From NCBI RefSeq assembly GCF_000688235.1, contig NZ_JHYO01000017.1, positions 33,146 through 97,145 on the forward strand: a DNA stretch of 64,000 nt, written 5' to 3'. The position numbers and the translations under genes are program-made. The notes beneath the pieces are model-generated. The model ran no database searches. It saw only the letters and a list, made by a program, of their open reading frames with translations, and was not told the origin of the DNA. This document shows positions 51,763-61,058 of the stretch, piece by piece (position 1 is the stretch's first letter; the number at the start of each line of letters is the position of its first letter). Source of the DNA: Terasakiella pusilla DSM 6293. Lineage in GTDB: Bacteria > Pseudomonadota > Alphaproteobacteria > Rhodospirillales > Terasakiellaceae.

Positions 51763-52443
51763 ATGACTGAACAACAGAAAATCCCTGCTTGGGACCTCCC
51801 CACCCGCCTGTTTCACTGGCTCTTGGTTGCCCTGATTGCCTCGGCCTATTTGACGTACAAATTTGGCGATGTGACCATGACCTACCATATGTGGAATGGC
51901 TATGCGATCCTGACCCTGTGCCTCTATCGCCTGCTTTGGGGCCTCGTTGGGTCCAACACCGCCCGCTTTTGCCAGTTCATCAAAGGACCGAAAGCGATTT
52001 TCAGCTATCTGAAATCCGCAAAGTCCGCGCAGCAGCAAAAATTTCTCGGGCACAACCCGGCAGGCGCACTGATGGTCCTTGCCTTGCTTGCGCTGATTAT
52101 CACACAAGGCAGCATGGGGTTGTTCACAACAGATGACATCATCGTCGAAGGTCCGTTGGTCTTTCTGGCTTCTGGTGATTTTGTGTCACTTGCAGGTAGC
52201 ATCCACCGTATCGGCTATTGGGTCATCCTAGGATTTGCAGGGCTCCACGTCCTTGCCGCGCTGTTTTATGTCTTTGTCAAAAAAGACAATCTGATCCGCG
52301 CCATGATCGACGGTAAAAAAGCAAAGCACACCGTCCCGGAAGGCCAGCGCCTGCAAGCACGCTCGCCCCTTCTCGCGTTGGTGTGCCTTCTGATTTCGGC
52401 AGGTACCGTTTATGTTGTGGTCAATATCTCCGCCTATCTATAA
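51763..52443 (+). CDS. Cytochrome b561-type membrane protein
   Basis: Inner-membrane di-heme cytochrome b of the Ni-hydrogenase/b561 superfamily, 226 aa from the ATG at 51763 (MTEQQKIPAWDLPTRLFHWL). Seen: WDLPTRLFHWLLVALI (heme-ligand histidine near residue 18), YHMWNGYAILTLCLYRLLWG with a second conserved histidine, and HRIGYWVILGFAGLHVLAALF, which has the paired histidines of helix four. This b-type protein is often next to cytochrome c' and acts as its quinol-linked reductase (family knowledge, not shown here). It overlaps the convergent MFS gene by ten bases. Confidence 0.87.
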   Translation: MTEQQKIPAWDLPTRLFHWLLVALIASAYLTYKFGDVTMTYHMWNGYAILTLCLYRLLWGLVGSNTARFCQFIKGPKAIFSYLKSAKSAQQQKFLGHNPAGALMVLALLALIITQGSMGLFTTDDIIVEGPLVFLASGDFVSLAGSIHRIGYWVILGFAGLHVLAALFYVFVKKDNLIRAMIDGKKAKHTVPEGQRLQARSPLLALVCLLISAGTVYVVVNISAYL

Positions 52444-53654
52444 CGCGACAAGATAAACCACACGTACGCCACGGCCTGTAACCCCAAAAACAGGCCAAAG
52501 GCCGCTTGATAGGCTTCGGGGGCATAGCCACCTGAAGCCGTCGGCGCCCACTGATTGATCACCTGCCCGCTGACCGATTGCAGAGTGAAGGTCGAAATAA
52601 AGACCATCAGATTGATCGCCGTATTCACCCGTCCGGCCAAATGGGTCGGGAAATGTTGGGACAGCACCGCATATTGCAAAATACCCGTGGTGCCAAAAAA
52701 GCCAAACGCAATCCAGATTACCGGATAGTCAATCGCCCATTCGGTAATGATCCCCAACTGCACCAGCATAAAACAAAACAGGCCAACAGTGGCAATGTTG
52801 ATGGTCTTGATACCATAGCGCCCCAACCGTTCGCTCAACGCGCCCAGCCCCAAAAAGCCCGCCACCATCGCGGCGGCAATCCAGAACAAATGGCTGCCGA
52901 CTTCTGCGCGGTTAAATCCCGCCACATCTTGATGCCACGGCCCCGCCCACAGGCTTTGTATCCCAACAAAGCTGGCTTGGCTCATCATCGTCACAGGGGC
53001 CACTTGCCAGAAAAAGCGGCTGGTAAACACTTCGCGCACACCGGATAACTGTTCAGACAGGGTGGTTTTATGTTCGGGTCGTTTGGTCGGTGGCACCAAC
53101 AGGTACACCAACAAGGCACAGACAAGCGTTAAGCCTGCCAATGCCCAAAAACCCCCGCGCCAGCCAATTTCAGCCACAACAAGCTGTGTCGGCGCGGTCC
53201 CTGCCAACGCACCCATCCCGCCTGCCGCCATGATAAAACCATTGACCAGCGGCAGTTTCCCCGGCTCGTAAAAAACCGTAAAGGCTTTAAAGGACGCCAT
53301 CAAACAAGCCGATACGCCAAACCCGATGAGGGCACGCGCGGCAATCAGGGCTGTGCTGTCTTCTGCCACCGCAAACAGGGCGGCACCGGCTGCGGCAAAG
53401 ACCAATAAGCTGGCTTCCACAATACGTGGACCATATTTATCCAGCAACACGCCCAACGGCAACTGAAAGGCCGCGAAGGTCAGGAAGTAGGAAGCCGTCA
53501 GCACCCCCAGCACATCCGGCCCCATCTCCAGATCCGCAATCAGGTCCGGTGCAATCACCGCATTAATCACCCGAAACAGATAGGACAAAAAATACCCAAA
53601 CGCGAACGGAACAAATATCCGCACAACCATGGAAAGGGGGCTGTAGGCCGTCAT
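52434..53654 (-). CDS. MFS transporter
   Basis: Major facilitator superfamily transporter with about 12 membrane helices, 406 aa from the ATG at 53654 (MTAYSPLSMVVRIFVP; one codon earlier is possible). Seen: an MFS motif A-like GVLLDKYGPRIVEASL (about 70-85) and an ALSERLGRYG counterpart in the second half. The substrate cannot be named; some MFS proteins in this place carry nitrate or nitrite, but the diagnostic NarK residues are not evident. It shares a strand with the NnrS gene, 70 bases downstream of it. Confidence 0.82.
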   Translation of the reverse strand: MTAYSPLSMVVRIFVPFAFGYFLSYLFRVINAVIAPDLIADLEMGPDVLGVLTASYFLTFAAFQLPLGVLLDKYGPRIVEASLLVFAAAGAALFAVAEDSTALIAARALIGFGVSACLMASFKAFTVFYEPGKLPLVNGFIMAAGGMGALAGTAPTQLVVAEIGWRGGFWALAGLTLVCALLVYLLVPPTKRPEHKTTLSEQLSGVREVFTSRFFWQVAPVTMMSQASFVGIQSLWAGPWHQDVAGFNRAEVGSHLFWIAAAMVAGFLGLGALSERLGRYGIKTINIATVGLFCFMLVQLGIITEWAIDYPVIWIAFGFFGTTGILQYAVLSQHFPTHLAGRVNTAINLMVFISTFTLQSVSGQVINQWAPTASGGYAPEAYQAAFGLFLGLQAVAYVWFILSRYR

Positions 53655-53724
53655 CGCCAAAACTCCAATCTTTACAAACCGGTGTGACTATGACGGGTTC
53701 GATCCTAATTTGCAATTACCGAAC

Positions 53725-54894
53725 TTAACCGGGCAAACCATCAATGCGGGGCTTTAACAGAATCGGGGCGTACACAAGGGCAAAAATTCCGTATCCTGCG
53801 ACCCACAGACCACCCGATAGCAAGATTAATTCCGGTGTCTGGGCCAGGACACGCAAAACAGCCGCCCCTATCACCAGCACATAAGATAGAACTGTCCAGC
53901 GCGACACTTTAAGCGGCCGACCGGAATGTCCAAGGGCCGCGCGCGATGCAACGGCAAGGATCAACAAACCAATGCCACCTGTTGTCAACGCATGTAGCGC
54001 CGCATTTGGGGCCAGCCATCCCGTCAGATCGGACACAGCCTTTAAGCCAAAGCCAATGGGCAACCAGACATAGGCAGCGTGCAAAATCCATACGATGGGA
54101 TCAAACCCCGTCTTAAAAGACTGCCAGCCCCGCATGCGGATCAACAAAATTACCGCACACGCACCCGACAGCCCCCCCAACACCATATCCGGTGCACCGA
54201 CCAATTGCGCACCAGAAAGAACAAACAACAACAGCAAGACCGCCTTATGGGTCCACATCGGCGTGGTGCAACTGATCTCTCGGCCCAAATGCATGCACAA
54301 CGCATTTTGGGTAAAGGCCGGAACCACCCGCCCCCCGATCAGCGCAGCCAGGGCAGCCACCATAAAAATCCCGGCATGTAAGGCATTGGCAGGTTCATGA
54401 AGATGATAAACAAGGTTACAAATAAACAAGCCAGCAACGATTGCCACCACCACATAGTTGCGGGCATTTTTGGCGCCCATGATCATCTGGGCAACAACCA
54501 TTCCAAGGACGGGCAGGAAAAAGAGATCCAACAAGGCAAACAGCTCCCATCCCGCGCCGAATTCAGCGATAAACATGCCGATACGACCAGCCAACCAAAG
54601 GACCACAAGCCCCGCTAACGGCCAGCCGATCGGGCTTTCCGTATTGGTCCATTTGGGCACCGCTGCCATCATAAATCCGCCAATGGCCGCCCCTGCAAAG
54701 CCGTACAACATCTCATGACCATGCCAATAGGGCGACAGCGGCAAACCACCCAGCAACGCAATCAGCCACAAAGCCAGCAACACAACAGCCGACAACGCCG
54801 ACATCAAAAAAAACGGGCGGTGTCCGGCAGATAAAAGGGTTGGGCCTTTGTAGGGGTGGGTCGGTTCGCCCATGTTCAGGAAGACTTGCGTCAT
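53725..54894 (-). CDS. nnrS: NnrS family heme- and copper-containing membrane protein
   Basis: NnrS, 389 aa from the ATG at 54894 (MTQVFLNMGEPTHPYKG; 54912 possible), with about twelve hydrophobic segments. Seen: the family N-terminus LLSAGHRPFFLMSALSAV, YWHGHEMLYGFAGAAIGGFMM (about 54-74), GGRVVPAFTQNAL, and ALTTGGIGLLILAVASRAALGHSGRPL. Known: NnrS is regulated by NO-responsive proteins in alphaproteobacteria and relieves nitrosative stress. In the neighbourhood of cytochrome c' it supports an NO-handling region. No denitrification reductase is in the window. Confidence 0.9.
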   Translation of the reverse strand: MTQVFLNMGEPTHPYKGPTLLSAGHRPFFLMSALSAVVLLALWLIALLGGLPLSPYWHGHEMLYGFAGAAIGGFMMAAVPKWTNTESPIGWPLAGLVVLWLAGRIGMFIAEFGAGWELFALLDLFFLPVLGMVVAQMIMGAKNARNYVVVAIVAGLFICNLVYHLHEPANALHAGIFMVAALAALIGGRVVPAFTQNALCMHLGREISCTTPMWTHKAVLLLLFVLSGAQLVGAPDMVLGGLSGACAVILLIRMRGWQSFKTGFDPIVWILHAAYVWLPIGFGLKAVSDLTGWLAPNAALHALTTGGIGLLILAVASRAALGHSGRPLKVSRWTVLSYVLVIGAAVLRVLAQTPELILLSGGLWVAGYGIFALVYAPILLKPRIDGLPG

Positions 54895-55027
54895 GATCAT
54901 TCTCTTCTTCAAAAAGGGGGGATATCCACCAAAATTAGAGAAAGTCTAAAAGCCGGACATTGACTTCAATCAAGGCTCTTTCCATACTGCGCGCGAAACG
55001 ATAATTACTTATGCGGATATCCCTGCC

Positions 55028-55660
55028 ATGAAAGCCACGATCATTCCCGTCACTGCCTTTGCGCAAAACTGTTCTCTCATCTGGTGTGAAGACACCATGA
55101 AAGGCTGTCTGGTCGATCCGGGCGGGGATATGGACGTGCTGTTAAACGCCGTGGAAAAAGAAGGCATCACGCTGGAAAAAATCCTCTGCACCCATGGACA
55201 TCTGGATCATGTCGGCGCTGTTGCCGAACTGTCAAAAAAAGCCAACCTACCCATTGAAGGGCCGCATACCGGCGACAAGTTCTGGATTGATGACCTTGCC
55301 AAACAGGCCCAGCAGTTCGGCTTCCCGCAATCAGAAAGCTTTACCCCGACCCGCTGGTTAAACGATGGCGACCAAGTGACCTTCGGCAATGTCACGCTAG
55401 AGGTCTTGCACTGTCCGGGCCACACACCGGGCCATGTGGTGTTTTTCAACAAAGACACACGGGTTGCGATTGTCGGGGATGTGTTGTTCCAAGGTTCCAT
55501 CGGGCGCACCGACTTCCCCAAAGGCAACCACGCTGATTTGATCAATGCGATCAAAACAAAACTGTTTCCGCTGGGGGATGATGTGGTCTTTATCCCCGGT
55601 CACGGCCCGCTGTCCACCATTGGCGAAGAACGTAAAAGCAACCCGTTTTTGCAGGGCTGA
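55028..55660 (+). CDS. MBL-fold hydrolase, glyoxalase II-like (YcbL type)
   Basis: Small metallo-beta-lactamase-fold hydrolase, 210 aa. Seen: THGHLDHVGAVAEL (metal motif HxHxDH, about 57-70), CPGHTPGHVVFF, VGDVLFQGSIGRTDFP and the final GHGPLSTIGEE. This layout matches YcbL/type II glyoxalase-like proteins, which lack the substrate-binding C-terminal domain of true glyoxalase II. Substrate unknown, perhaps a glutathione thioester. Ends two bases from the convergent radC gene. Confidence 0.88.
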   Translation: MKATIIPVTAFAQNCSLIWCEDTMKGCLVDPGGDMDVLLNAVEKEGITLEKILCTHGHLDHVGAVAELSKKANLPIEGPHTGDKFWIDDLAKQAQQFGFPQSESFTPTRWLNDGDQVTFGNVTLEVLHCPGHTPGHVVFFNKDTRVAIVGDVLFQGSIGRTDFPKGNHADLINAIKTKLFPLGDDVVFIPGHGPLSTIGEERKSNPFLQG

Positions 55661-55661
55661 T

Positions 55662-56342
55662 CTACAGCAACCCATTTGATTTAAAGCTGTAATACCCCCT
55701 GCGCCCGACGATTACGTGATCATGGAGTTCAATGCTCAGGGGGCGGGCGACATCGCGCACCCGCTTGGTCATATCGATATCGCTTTTTGACGGGGTGGTA
55801 TCGCCGCTGGGGTGATTATGCACCATGATTAAGGCACTGGCGTCCAGCTCCAGCGCGCGCTTGACCACTTCTCGCGGATAAACAGGCGTGTGATCAATGG
55901 TGCCGCGCTGTTGCAGCTCATCCGCGATCAACACATTTTTGCGATTGAGATACAACAGCCGGAACTGCTCTACCCCGTGATAGGCCATAGACGCCCGGCA
56001 ATAATCCAGCAGCATCTGCCAGCTTGATAGCACAGGCTTGTTGATGACCTGTTCCTGCAACAGTTTATGGGCTGCGGCCTCTGCCGCTTTTAAGGCGCAG
56101 ACCGCCACCTCACCCAGCCCCTCTTCCAACGCAAGGGTGCGCGGATCAGCGCTTACCACATCGGCAAAACTGCCATAGGTTTCGATCAAGCGCTTGGCAA
56201 GGGGCTTCACGTCACTGCGGGGTTTGGCAGAAAATAGCAGAAGCTCGATCAGTTCATAATCATGCAACGCCTGTGCACCGGACTTTAAAAATCGACTGCG
56301 CAGCCGTTGGCGATGACCTGTGTAGTGGGGCTTGTCGCTCAC
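55662..56342 (-). CDS. radC: RadC-family JAB-domain protein
   Basis: RadC, 226 aa. Seen: helix-hairpin-helix region (HDYELIELLLFSAKPRSDVKPLAKRLIETYGS near residue 28), the JAMM metal motif MVHNHPSGDTTPSKSDIDMT (His-x-His-x7-Ser-x2-Asp), and LHDHVIVGRRGYYSF at the C-terminus. Known: widespread and once linked to repair, but the biochemical role is not well established. It ends two bases from the convergent hydrolase. A standard chromosomal gene. Confidence 0.93.
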   Translation of the reverse strand: MSDKPHYTGHRQRLRSRFLKSGAQALHDYELIELLLFSAKPRSDVKPLAKRLIETYGSFADVVSADPRTLALEEGLGEVAVCALKAAEAAAHKLLQEQVINKPVLSSWQMLLDYCRASMAYHGVEQFRLLYLNRKNVLIADELQQRGTIDHTPVYPREVVKRALELDASALIMVHNHPSGDTTPSKSDIDMTKRVRDVARPLSIELHDHVIVGRRGYYSFKSNGLL

Positions 56343-56395
56343 CTTAAAACCTCCCTGTGAAAAGACAGTGCTTTTATGGAAGGCTGTGGGCGGTT

Positions 56396-57640
56396 TTACT
56401 GCCTAAACAATAAAACCGTGCGGGTCTGTCCGCCCACATCGTGAATTCTTGAAACACGCAGGTTTGATTTTAAATCCTGACCTCTCCATGTAAACGTGGC
56501 CTCCACATTTTGTACGGCGCCAGATGTTTTGGCATACCGGATTGCCCGCAGGGCTTCCCTATTGCGTTCAGGATCAAGGAATTGGGTCAACGGTTCTTGC
56601 TTGATACCGTCCAAAACATGCGCATTGTCTGAGTAAGCATTGAGGCAATAATCGTTTTCATCCAGCAAAATAATAATATCCGGCATACTGTGGGAGAGAT
56701 AGGCCAGCCGTTCTTCCAGACCTGCAATCTTACCCCTTAAGTCTTTGCGTTCGTACAAAGACGCGGCAATCAACAATCCAATGACCGAATGAACCGTTAT
56801 ATAGGCAAAAAACAGAATGAAGGAGAAATGGGTATTCTCCATATCAAACGGGCCAACCCCTTGCGAGGTTCCGATCAGCGCGATACTCGACAACCCCAAG
56901 ACCCCGGTTGCAACCCCCATCGCGCCAAAACGATAAGCTGACCAGATAATCACCGGCAAAGGCGCAACCAGCAGCACACTGAAGGGGCCAGTCATCTGGG
57001 TCCAGCCGCCAAAGATCAACAAACCACAGGCAAGCGCAAGCAACCCACTGTTAAGCGATCTCAAAAATTCTTTCAGGAAGTTTTCATGCGGCTGAGAAAT
57101 ATTATAGAGAACCAGCAAAGTGAAAGGCCCGGCAATCATCACTCCAATGGCATCGCCCAGCCACCAATCCAGCAAGACGCTGCTAAATAAAGGCGTGGGG
57201 ATCGTATGGGTCAGAACCAACGTACTCGCACCGATCCCCGCACTGACCAACGCGCCGCAAAACGCACCGAGGAACAACAGGGTAGACACATCCTGAAGAC
57301 GACTGAAGTTAGGCTGAAACTGGTTCTGGCGCAGCAAATAGCACGCGCTCACCGCCATCATCGTGTTTCCGAAGGTGATCCCAAAAACTGCCGCCAATCC
57401 AATATCTGTCGTGATATTGACTAAAAAAGCCCCGATCGCAGCCCCAATCCCCATGCGATAGCCATACATCAGCATAAAAGCGAGAGAAATACCCGTGGGT
57501 GGCCAGATCAAGGTAACGTTGGCATGAGCCATCGACAGGGTCAGCCCGATTTTGCCGGTCACAAAATAGAGACCGGCTAAAACGGCAATAAGCACAAGCG
57601 ATTTTTTAAAACCCGGCTTGTGGTGGTGGGTCAGGGTCAT
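56396..57640 (-). CDS. MASE1 membrane sensor with PAS domain and no visible output
   Basis: Membrane sensor protein, 414 aa from the ATG at 57640. Seen: a MASE1-type array of eight to nine membrane helices (about 15-300), starting KIGLTLSMAHANVTLIWPPTGISLAFML, followed by a short coiled coil and a PAS fold (about 310-414) with LSHSMPDIIILLDENDYCLN and the ending RTVLLFRQ. Most MASE1 proteins continue into GGDEF, EAL or histidine kinase domains; none follows here. It may act through a partner or be a truncated receptor. Single gene, 53 bases after radC start. Confidence 0.82.
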   Translation of the reverse strand: MTLTHHHKPGFKKSLVLIAVLAGLYFVTGKIGLTLSMAHANVTLIWPPTGISLAFMLMYGYRMGIGAAIGAFLVNITTDIGLAAVFGITFGNTMMAVSACYLLRQNQFQPNFSRLQDVSTLLFLGAFCGALVSAGIGASTLVLTHTIPTPLFSSVLLDWWLGDAIGVMIAGPFTLLVLYNISQPHENFLKEFLRSLNSGLLALACGLLIFGGWTQMTGPFSVLLVAPLPVIIWSAYRFGAMGVATGVLGLSSIALIGTSQGVGPFDMENTHFSFILFFAYITVHSVIGLLIAASLYERKDLRGKIAGLEERLAYLSHSMPDIIILLDENDYCLNAYSDNAHVLDGIKQEPLTQFLDPERNREALRAIRYAKTSGAVQNVEATFTWRGQDLKSNLRVSRIHDVGGQTRTVLLFRQ

Positions 57641-57721
57641 CAAACAGTGCTCTACCTTTGTGTATCTGCCCTCAAAATAACGACAGACACCAAGGCATGC
57701 AATCTAAAACCCGATGACAGG

Positions 57722-58516
57722 TTATTGATACGGGGGCTTATCCCAGCCTTTTTCGGACAGGGTAAAGATTTCGCAGCCATCTTTGGTCACGCCAATAGAA
57801 TGTTCAAACTGCGCAGACAAAGAACGATCACGCGTCACGGCCGTCCAGCCATCCGACAGGATTTTCACGTCATATTTACCCGCATTGATCATCGGCTCGA
57901 TGGTGAAGAACATACCTTCTTGCAGAACCGGCCCGCCTTTTTGGTCACCATCGCAATAATGCAGCACGTTTGGCGCATCATGGAAGACACGGCCCAGACC
58001 GTGACCACAAAAATCACGCACAACCGAATACCGGAAGCTTTCCGCAAAGTTCTGGATCACATAACCGATGCGGTTCAACGGGACGCCCGGCTTGACTTCT
58101 TTGATCGCCAGCATCAGCGCTTCGTACGTCACGTCGATCAGTTTGTTGGCTTTGACCTTGGTTTTCCCCACAGGGAACATCCGGGAGGTATCGCCGTACC
58201 AGCCATCCAGAATCGTGGTCACGTCAATATTAACGATATCACCTTCGACCAGCTTTTTGTCACCGGGGATACCGTGGCAGACCACATGGTTGATGGAGGT
58301 ACAAATAGATTTTGGAAAGCCGCGATAGTTCAGCGGTGCGCAGATCGCCCCGTGGTCCGTGATAAAATCGTGACACAGCTTATCCAATTCCCCAGTCGTC
58401 ACACCCGGTTTAACGTAAGGCGTGATGAAGTCCAGCGTTTGTGCAGCCAGCTTCCCAGCTTTGCGCATGCCTTCGAAATCTTCTGCCGTGTGAATTTTAA
58501 TCGGTCCTCGAGCCAA
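57722..58516 (-). CDS. map: Methionine aminopeptidase, type I
   Basis: Methionine aminopeptidase, 264 aa. Seen: INHVVCHGIPGDKKL (the His-containing pocket, about 81-95), IVNIDVTTILDGWYGDTSRMF (metal ligands Asp, Asp), FCGHGLGRVFHDAP (metal-ligand His), and FTIEPMI (metal ligand Glu). Known: removes N-terminal methionine. In many alphaproteobacteria map is followed by sfsA and radC-like genes, as here. Same strand as sfsA but with 55 bases between. Confidence 0.96.
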   Translation of the reverse strand: MARGPIKIHTAEDFEGMRKAGKLAAQTLDFITPYVKPGVTTGELDKLCHDFITDHGAICAPLNYRGFPKSICTSINHVVCHGIPGDKKLVEGDIVNIDVTTILDGWYGDTSRMFPVGKTKVKANKLIDVTYEALMLAIKEVKPGVPLNRIGYVIQNFAESFRYSVVRDFCGHGLGRVFHDAPNVLHYCDGDQKGGPVLQEGMFFTIEPMINAGKYDVKILSDGWTAVTRDRSLSAQFEHSIGVTKDGCEIFTLSEKGWDKPPYQ

Positions 58517-58571
58517 TGGTCTTTCCTTATCTAAAAAATCGCGTAGTTGCGTATTGTACTTAGTCTAAATT

Positions 58572-59273
58572 TTATAAAAAAGCAACGTCGAGCGCGCTTG
58601 TCACCTTAATCTCATCAAGGCCGACGTCACACTGATAACAGATGACTTCCACCCCGCGCTTGATCGCGGCCTTCAATTCTTCATCATAGGTCGGGTCGAT
58701 ATCGCGGGCAATATCCATGATGGCGCAGTCACTACGCTGCACCAGATAAAACATCACCGCGCGGTGGCCTTCTTCAACCATATCGCCCAATTCGCGCAAG
58801 TGTTTTGCCCCACGCGCCGTCACCGCATCGGGAAAGTCTGCGTTCTGCCCACGCTTTAGGGTGACGTTTTTAACTTCAACATAACATTTGGGCTTGTCGT
58901 CATCTTCCAACAACACATCAATGCGGGAATTTTGACCGTACTTGACCTCACGGCGCAGCTTGGCATAGCCCGTCAGTTCCTTGATCTGTCCGGCCAAGAT
59001 CGCTTCTTCCACGATCTTGTTGGGATGACCTGTGTTAATGCCGACATTGCAGCCCCCAACTTCAATGATCTCCCACGTATATTTCAGCTTACGTTTGGGG
59101 TTGTTACTGGGCGACAGCCAGACGGTCGCACCTTCATCCTTCACCGACAGCATGGAGCCTGAATTGGCGCAATGGGCGGTCACGACCTCGCCATTTTCCA
59201 ACGTGACATCCGCCAAAAAGCGTTTGTAGCGTTTGATCAACGTCCCTTTGATCAGCTCGGTTTCAAATTTCAT
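58572..59273 (-). CDS. sfsA: SfsA-family protein
   Basis: SfsA, 233 aa. Seen: LIKRYKRFLADVTLENGE (N-terminal), AHCANSGSMLSV, IDVLLEDDDKPKCYVEVKNVTL (the RecB-like catalytic fold with Asp and Glu-x-Lys) and a C-terminal half with FYLVQRSDCAIMDIARDIDP. Known: annotated as sugar-fermentation stimulation protein; structurally a nuclease-like domain, substrate unclear. Start overlaps the methyltransferase stop by four bases, so the two are co-transcribed. Confidence 0.93.
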   Translation of the reverse strand: MKFETELIKGTLIKRYKRFLADVTLENGEVVTAHCANSGSMLSVKDEGATVWLSPSNNPKRKLKYTWEIIEVGGCNVGINTGHPNKIVEEAILAGQIKELTGYAKLRREVKYGQNSRIDVLLEDDDKPKCYVEVKNVTLKRGQNADFPDAVTARGAKHLRELGDMVEEGHRAVMFYLVQRSDCAIMDIARDIDPTYDEELKAAIKRGVEVICYQCDVGLDEIKVTSALDVAFL

Positions 59274-60190
59274 GGCTTGTCCTTGCCTTCCAAAATATGT
59301 TCCGGCACACCTAATGCGTCTGCCAGCTTATGTTGCGCGCTGCCCGGTGTCATCGGTTTCTGTTGCGAGGGGTCCGGCTTCCAGGCGGTCAGGAACATCA
59401 CCTGAAACGTTGCCGGCACGCGCCCGTCATCGCCGCTAAATTCTTCTACATAGCGCTGCATGGCGCGCATGATCAGCTCACGCTTGGTAAAGTTTTTACG
59501 CCGTTCCAGCACCTTGTTGTTTTCCCCCATGCCCTTAAGGTCTTTCATCAACTTCATGGGGTTTTCGTAGCGCACTTCCACGCCGTCCGTATCAACAACG
59601 GGCAAATTAAAGCCCGCACGTTGCAACAACATGCCCGCATCGCGCACATCCGCAAAAGGCGAGACGCGCGGGCTGATGCCGCCATCGACTTCCATTTCCG
59701 CTTCATTGAGGCACTGGCGCAGCTCGCGCAGGGTTTCCGTGCCGAACATGGTGCCGATAAACAACCCGTCCGGCTTTAAAGACCGGTTGATCTGCAACAG
59801 TGCGCCCGGCAGATCATTGACCCAATGCAGACTGAGATTGCTCACGATCAGGTCAAACGTTTCATGACCAAAGGGCAAAAACTCTTCATCAGCAACGAGG
59901 GTAGCGGCCCCTTGTTCACGTGCACGCTGGGCCATCCCTTGAGAAAAGTCGCATTGGATCAGGTGCTGGACCTTGCCGCGTTGCCCGATGACTTCTGCAA
60001 TATCACCGCCATGGCAGCCGATATCCAGTGCCAAGGGGAAGTCACGCAGCACGTCATCCAGACGGTCACAAATACGTTCCGCCACTTCTTTATGAAGAAA
60101 ATCGAAATCTTCCCATGTCTTGGCAGCACGGTCCCGATGGGCGCGCACCAGCTTGCGATCAAACACATTCATGATTTCGATATCGGACAT
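59270..60190 (-). CDS. SAM-dependent methyltransferase (NDUFAF5/BioC-like)
   Basis: Class I methyltransferase, 306 aa from the ATG at 60190 (MSDIEIMNVFDRKLVRAHRD). The longer frame to 60346 has no family features. Seen: FDRKLVRAHRDRAAKTWEDF (about 9-28), motif I ALDIGCHGGDIAEVIG (about 56-71), IVSNLSLHWVNDLPGALLQI (about 115-134). These blocks match the alphaproteobacterial/mitochondrial NDUFAF5-type family rather than BioC itself. Its divergent partner comF and the following grxC/nitrilase pair form a conserved alphaproteobacterial neighbourhood. Confidence 0.86.
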   Translation of the reverse strand: MSDIEIMNVFDRKLVRAHRDRAAKTWEDFDFLHKEVAERICDRLDDVLRDFPLALDIGCHGGDIAEVIGQRGKVQHLIQCDFSQGMAQRAREQGAATLVADEEFLPFGHETFDLIVSNLSLHWVNDLPGALLQINRSLKPDGLFIGTMFGTETLRELRQCLNEAEMEVDGGISPRVSPFADVRDAGMLLQRAGFNLPVVDTDGVEVRYENPMKLMKDLKGMGENNKVLERRKNFTKRELIMRAMQRYVEEFSGDDGRVPATFQVMFLTAWKPDPSQQKPMTPGSAQHKLADALGVPEHILEGKDKP

Positions 60191-60261
60191 GAAAACTTCC
60201 CTGAACCGTTCATAAGCGAAAGGCAACACATAAGCAGCTTCGCCAAGGACGTCAAACCCAA

Positions 60262-60978
60262 ATGAACTCTTTCGCCCAAGTTTTGGACCTTTTCCTGCCA
60301 CCACGCTGCGTGTCCTGTGGTAAAATCGTGACAGAACACAACACACTCTGTTCGCTGTGTTGGCAGGTCGCCCCCTTTATCCACGCCCCGATGTGCCAGT
60401 GTTGCGGACGCCCCTTTACAGAAGATGTCCCCACAACTGCCATTTGTCTGGATTGCGCCCAACGCCGCCCCCCGTTCCATCAGGCCCGCACCGTTTTTGC
60501 CTATGATGAATTTGCCCGCAAGATGGTCCTGTCCTTCAAACATGGCGACCGATGCGACCTTGCCCCCATCCTTGCGCGCTGGATGATCCGCGCAGGCCCG
60601 GACCTGATTGCCGACAGTGATCTGATCATTCCCGTGCCGCTTCATTGGCTGCGACTGTTTAGGCGGCGCTATAATCAAGCCGCCCTTCTTGCCCATGAGA
60701 TCTCAAAACAGTCCGGCCGGCCCGTACAGGCACAGGCGCTCAAACGCGTCCGCCCCACCCGTCCCCAAGGCCACCTCAGTCGACTGGCCCGCCAACAAAA
60801 CCTGAAAGGGGCTTTCACCTGTTCACTGGATTTAACCGACAAAACAGTCTTACTTATTGATGATGTGCTAACCACCGGCACCACAGTGCTCAACTGCACC
60901 CGCGAACTTCATCGTGCAGGCGCCAAAGCGGTCAATATCCTGACCATTGCCCGTGTTTTTCATCCCCATTCACAATAA
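60262..60978 (+). CDS. comF: ComF-family phosphoribosyltransferase-like protein
   Basis: ComF, 238 aa. Seen: N-terminal zinc-binding cysteines CVSCGKIV, LCSLCW, MCQCCGRPF and CLDCAQRR (about 14-75), and the PRPP-binding-like motif VLLIDDVLTTGTTVLN (about 194-209). Known: needed for DNA uptake in naturally competent bacteria; the exact biochemical role is uncertain elsewhere. It diverges from the methyltransferase with 71 bases between starts and precedes grxC. Intact. Confidence 0.92.
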   Translation: MNSFAQVLDLFLPPRCVSCGKIVTEHNTLCSLCWQVAPFIHAPMCQCCGRPFTEDVPTTAICLDCAQRRPPFHQARTVFAYDEFARKMVLSFKHGDRCDLAPILARWMIRAGPDLIADSDLIIPVPLHWLRLFRRRYNQAALLAHEISKQSGRPVQAQALKRVRPTRPQGHLSRLARQQNLKGAFTCSLDLTDKTVLLIDDVLTTGTTVLNCTRELHRAGAKAVNILTIARVFHPHSQ

Positions 60979-61058
60979 ATTGACCTGTAAAAATCCATTC
61001 TGCATGCTATATCACTCTCAAGCGCCCACACATATGACGACGACGAAAGGCCACCCCC

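Noticed and set aside
53694..53706. GGTTCGATCC motif resembling a tRNA T-arm between the MFS and nnrS genes
   Set aside because: The gap is only 70 bases and no D-arm, anticodon arm or acceptor stem can be formed around it.
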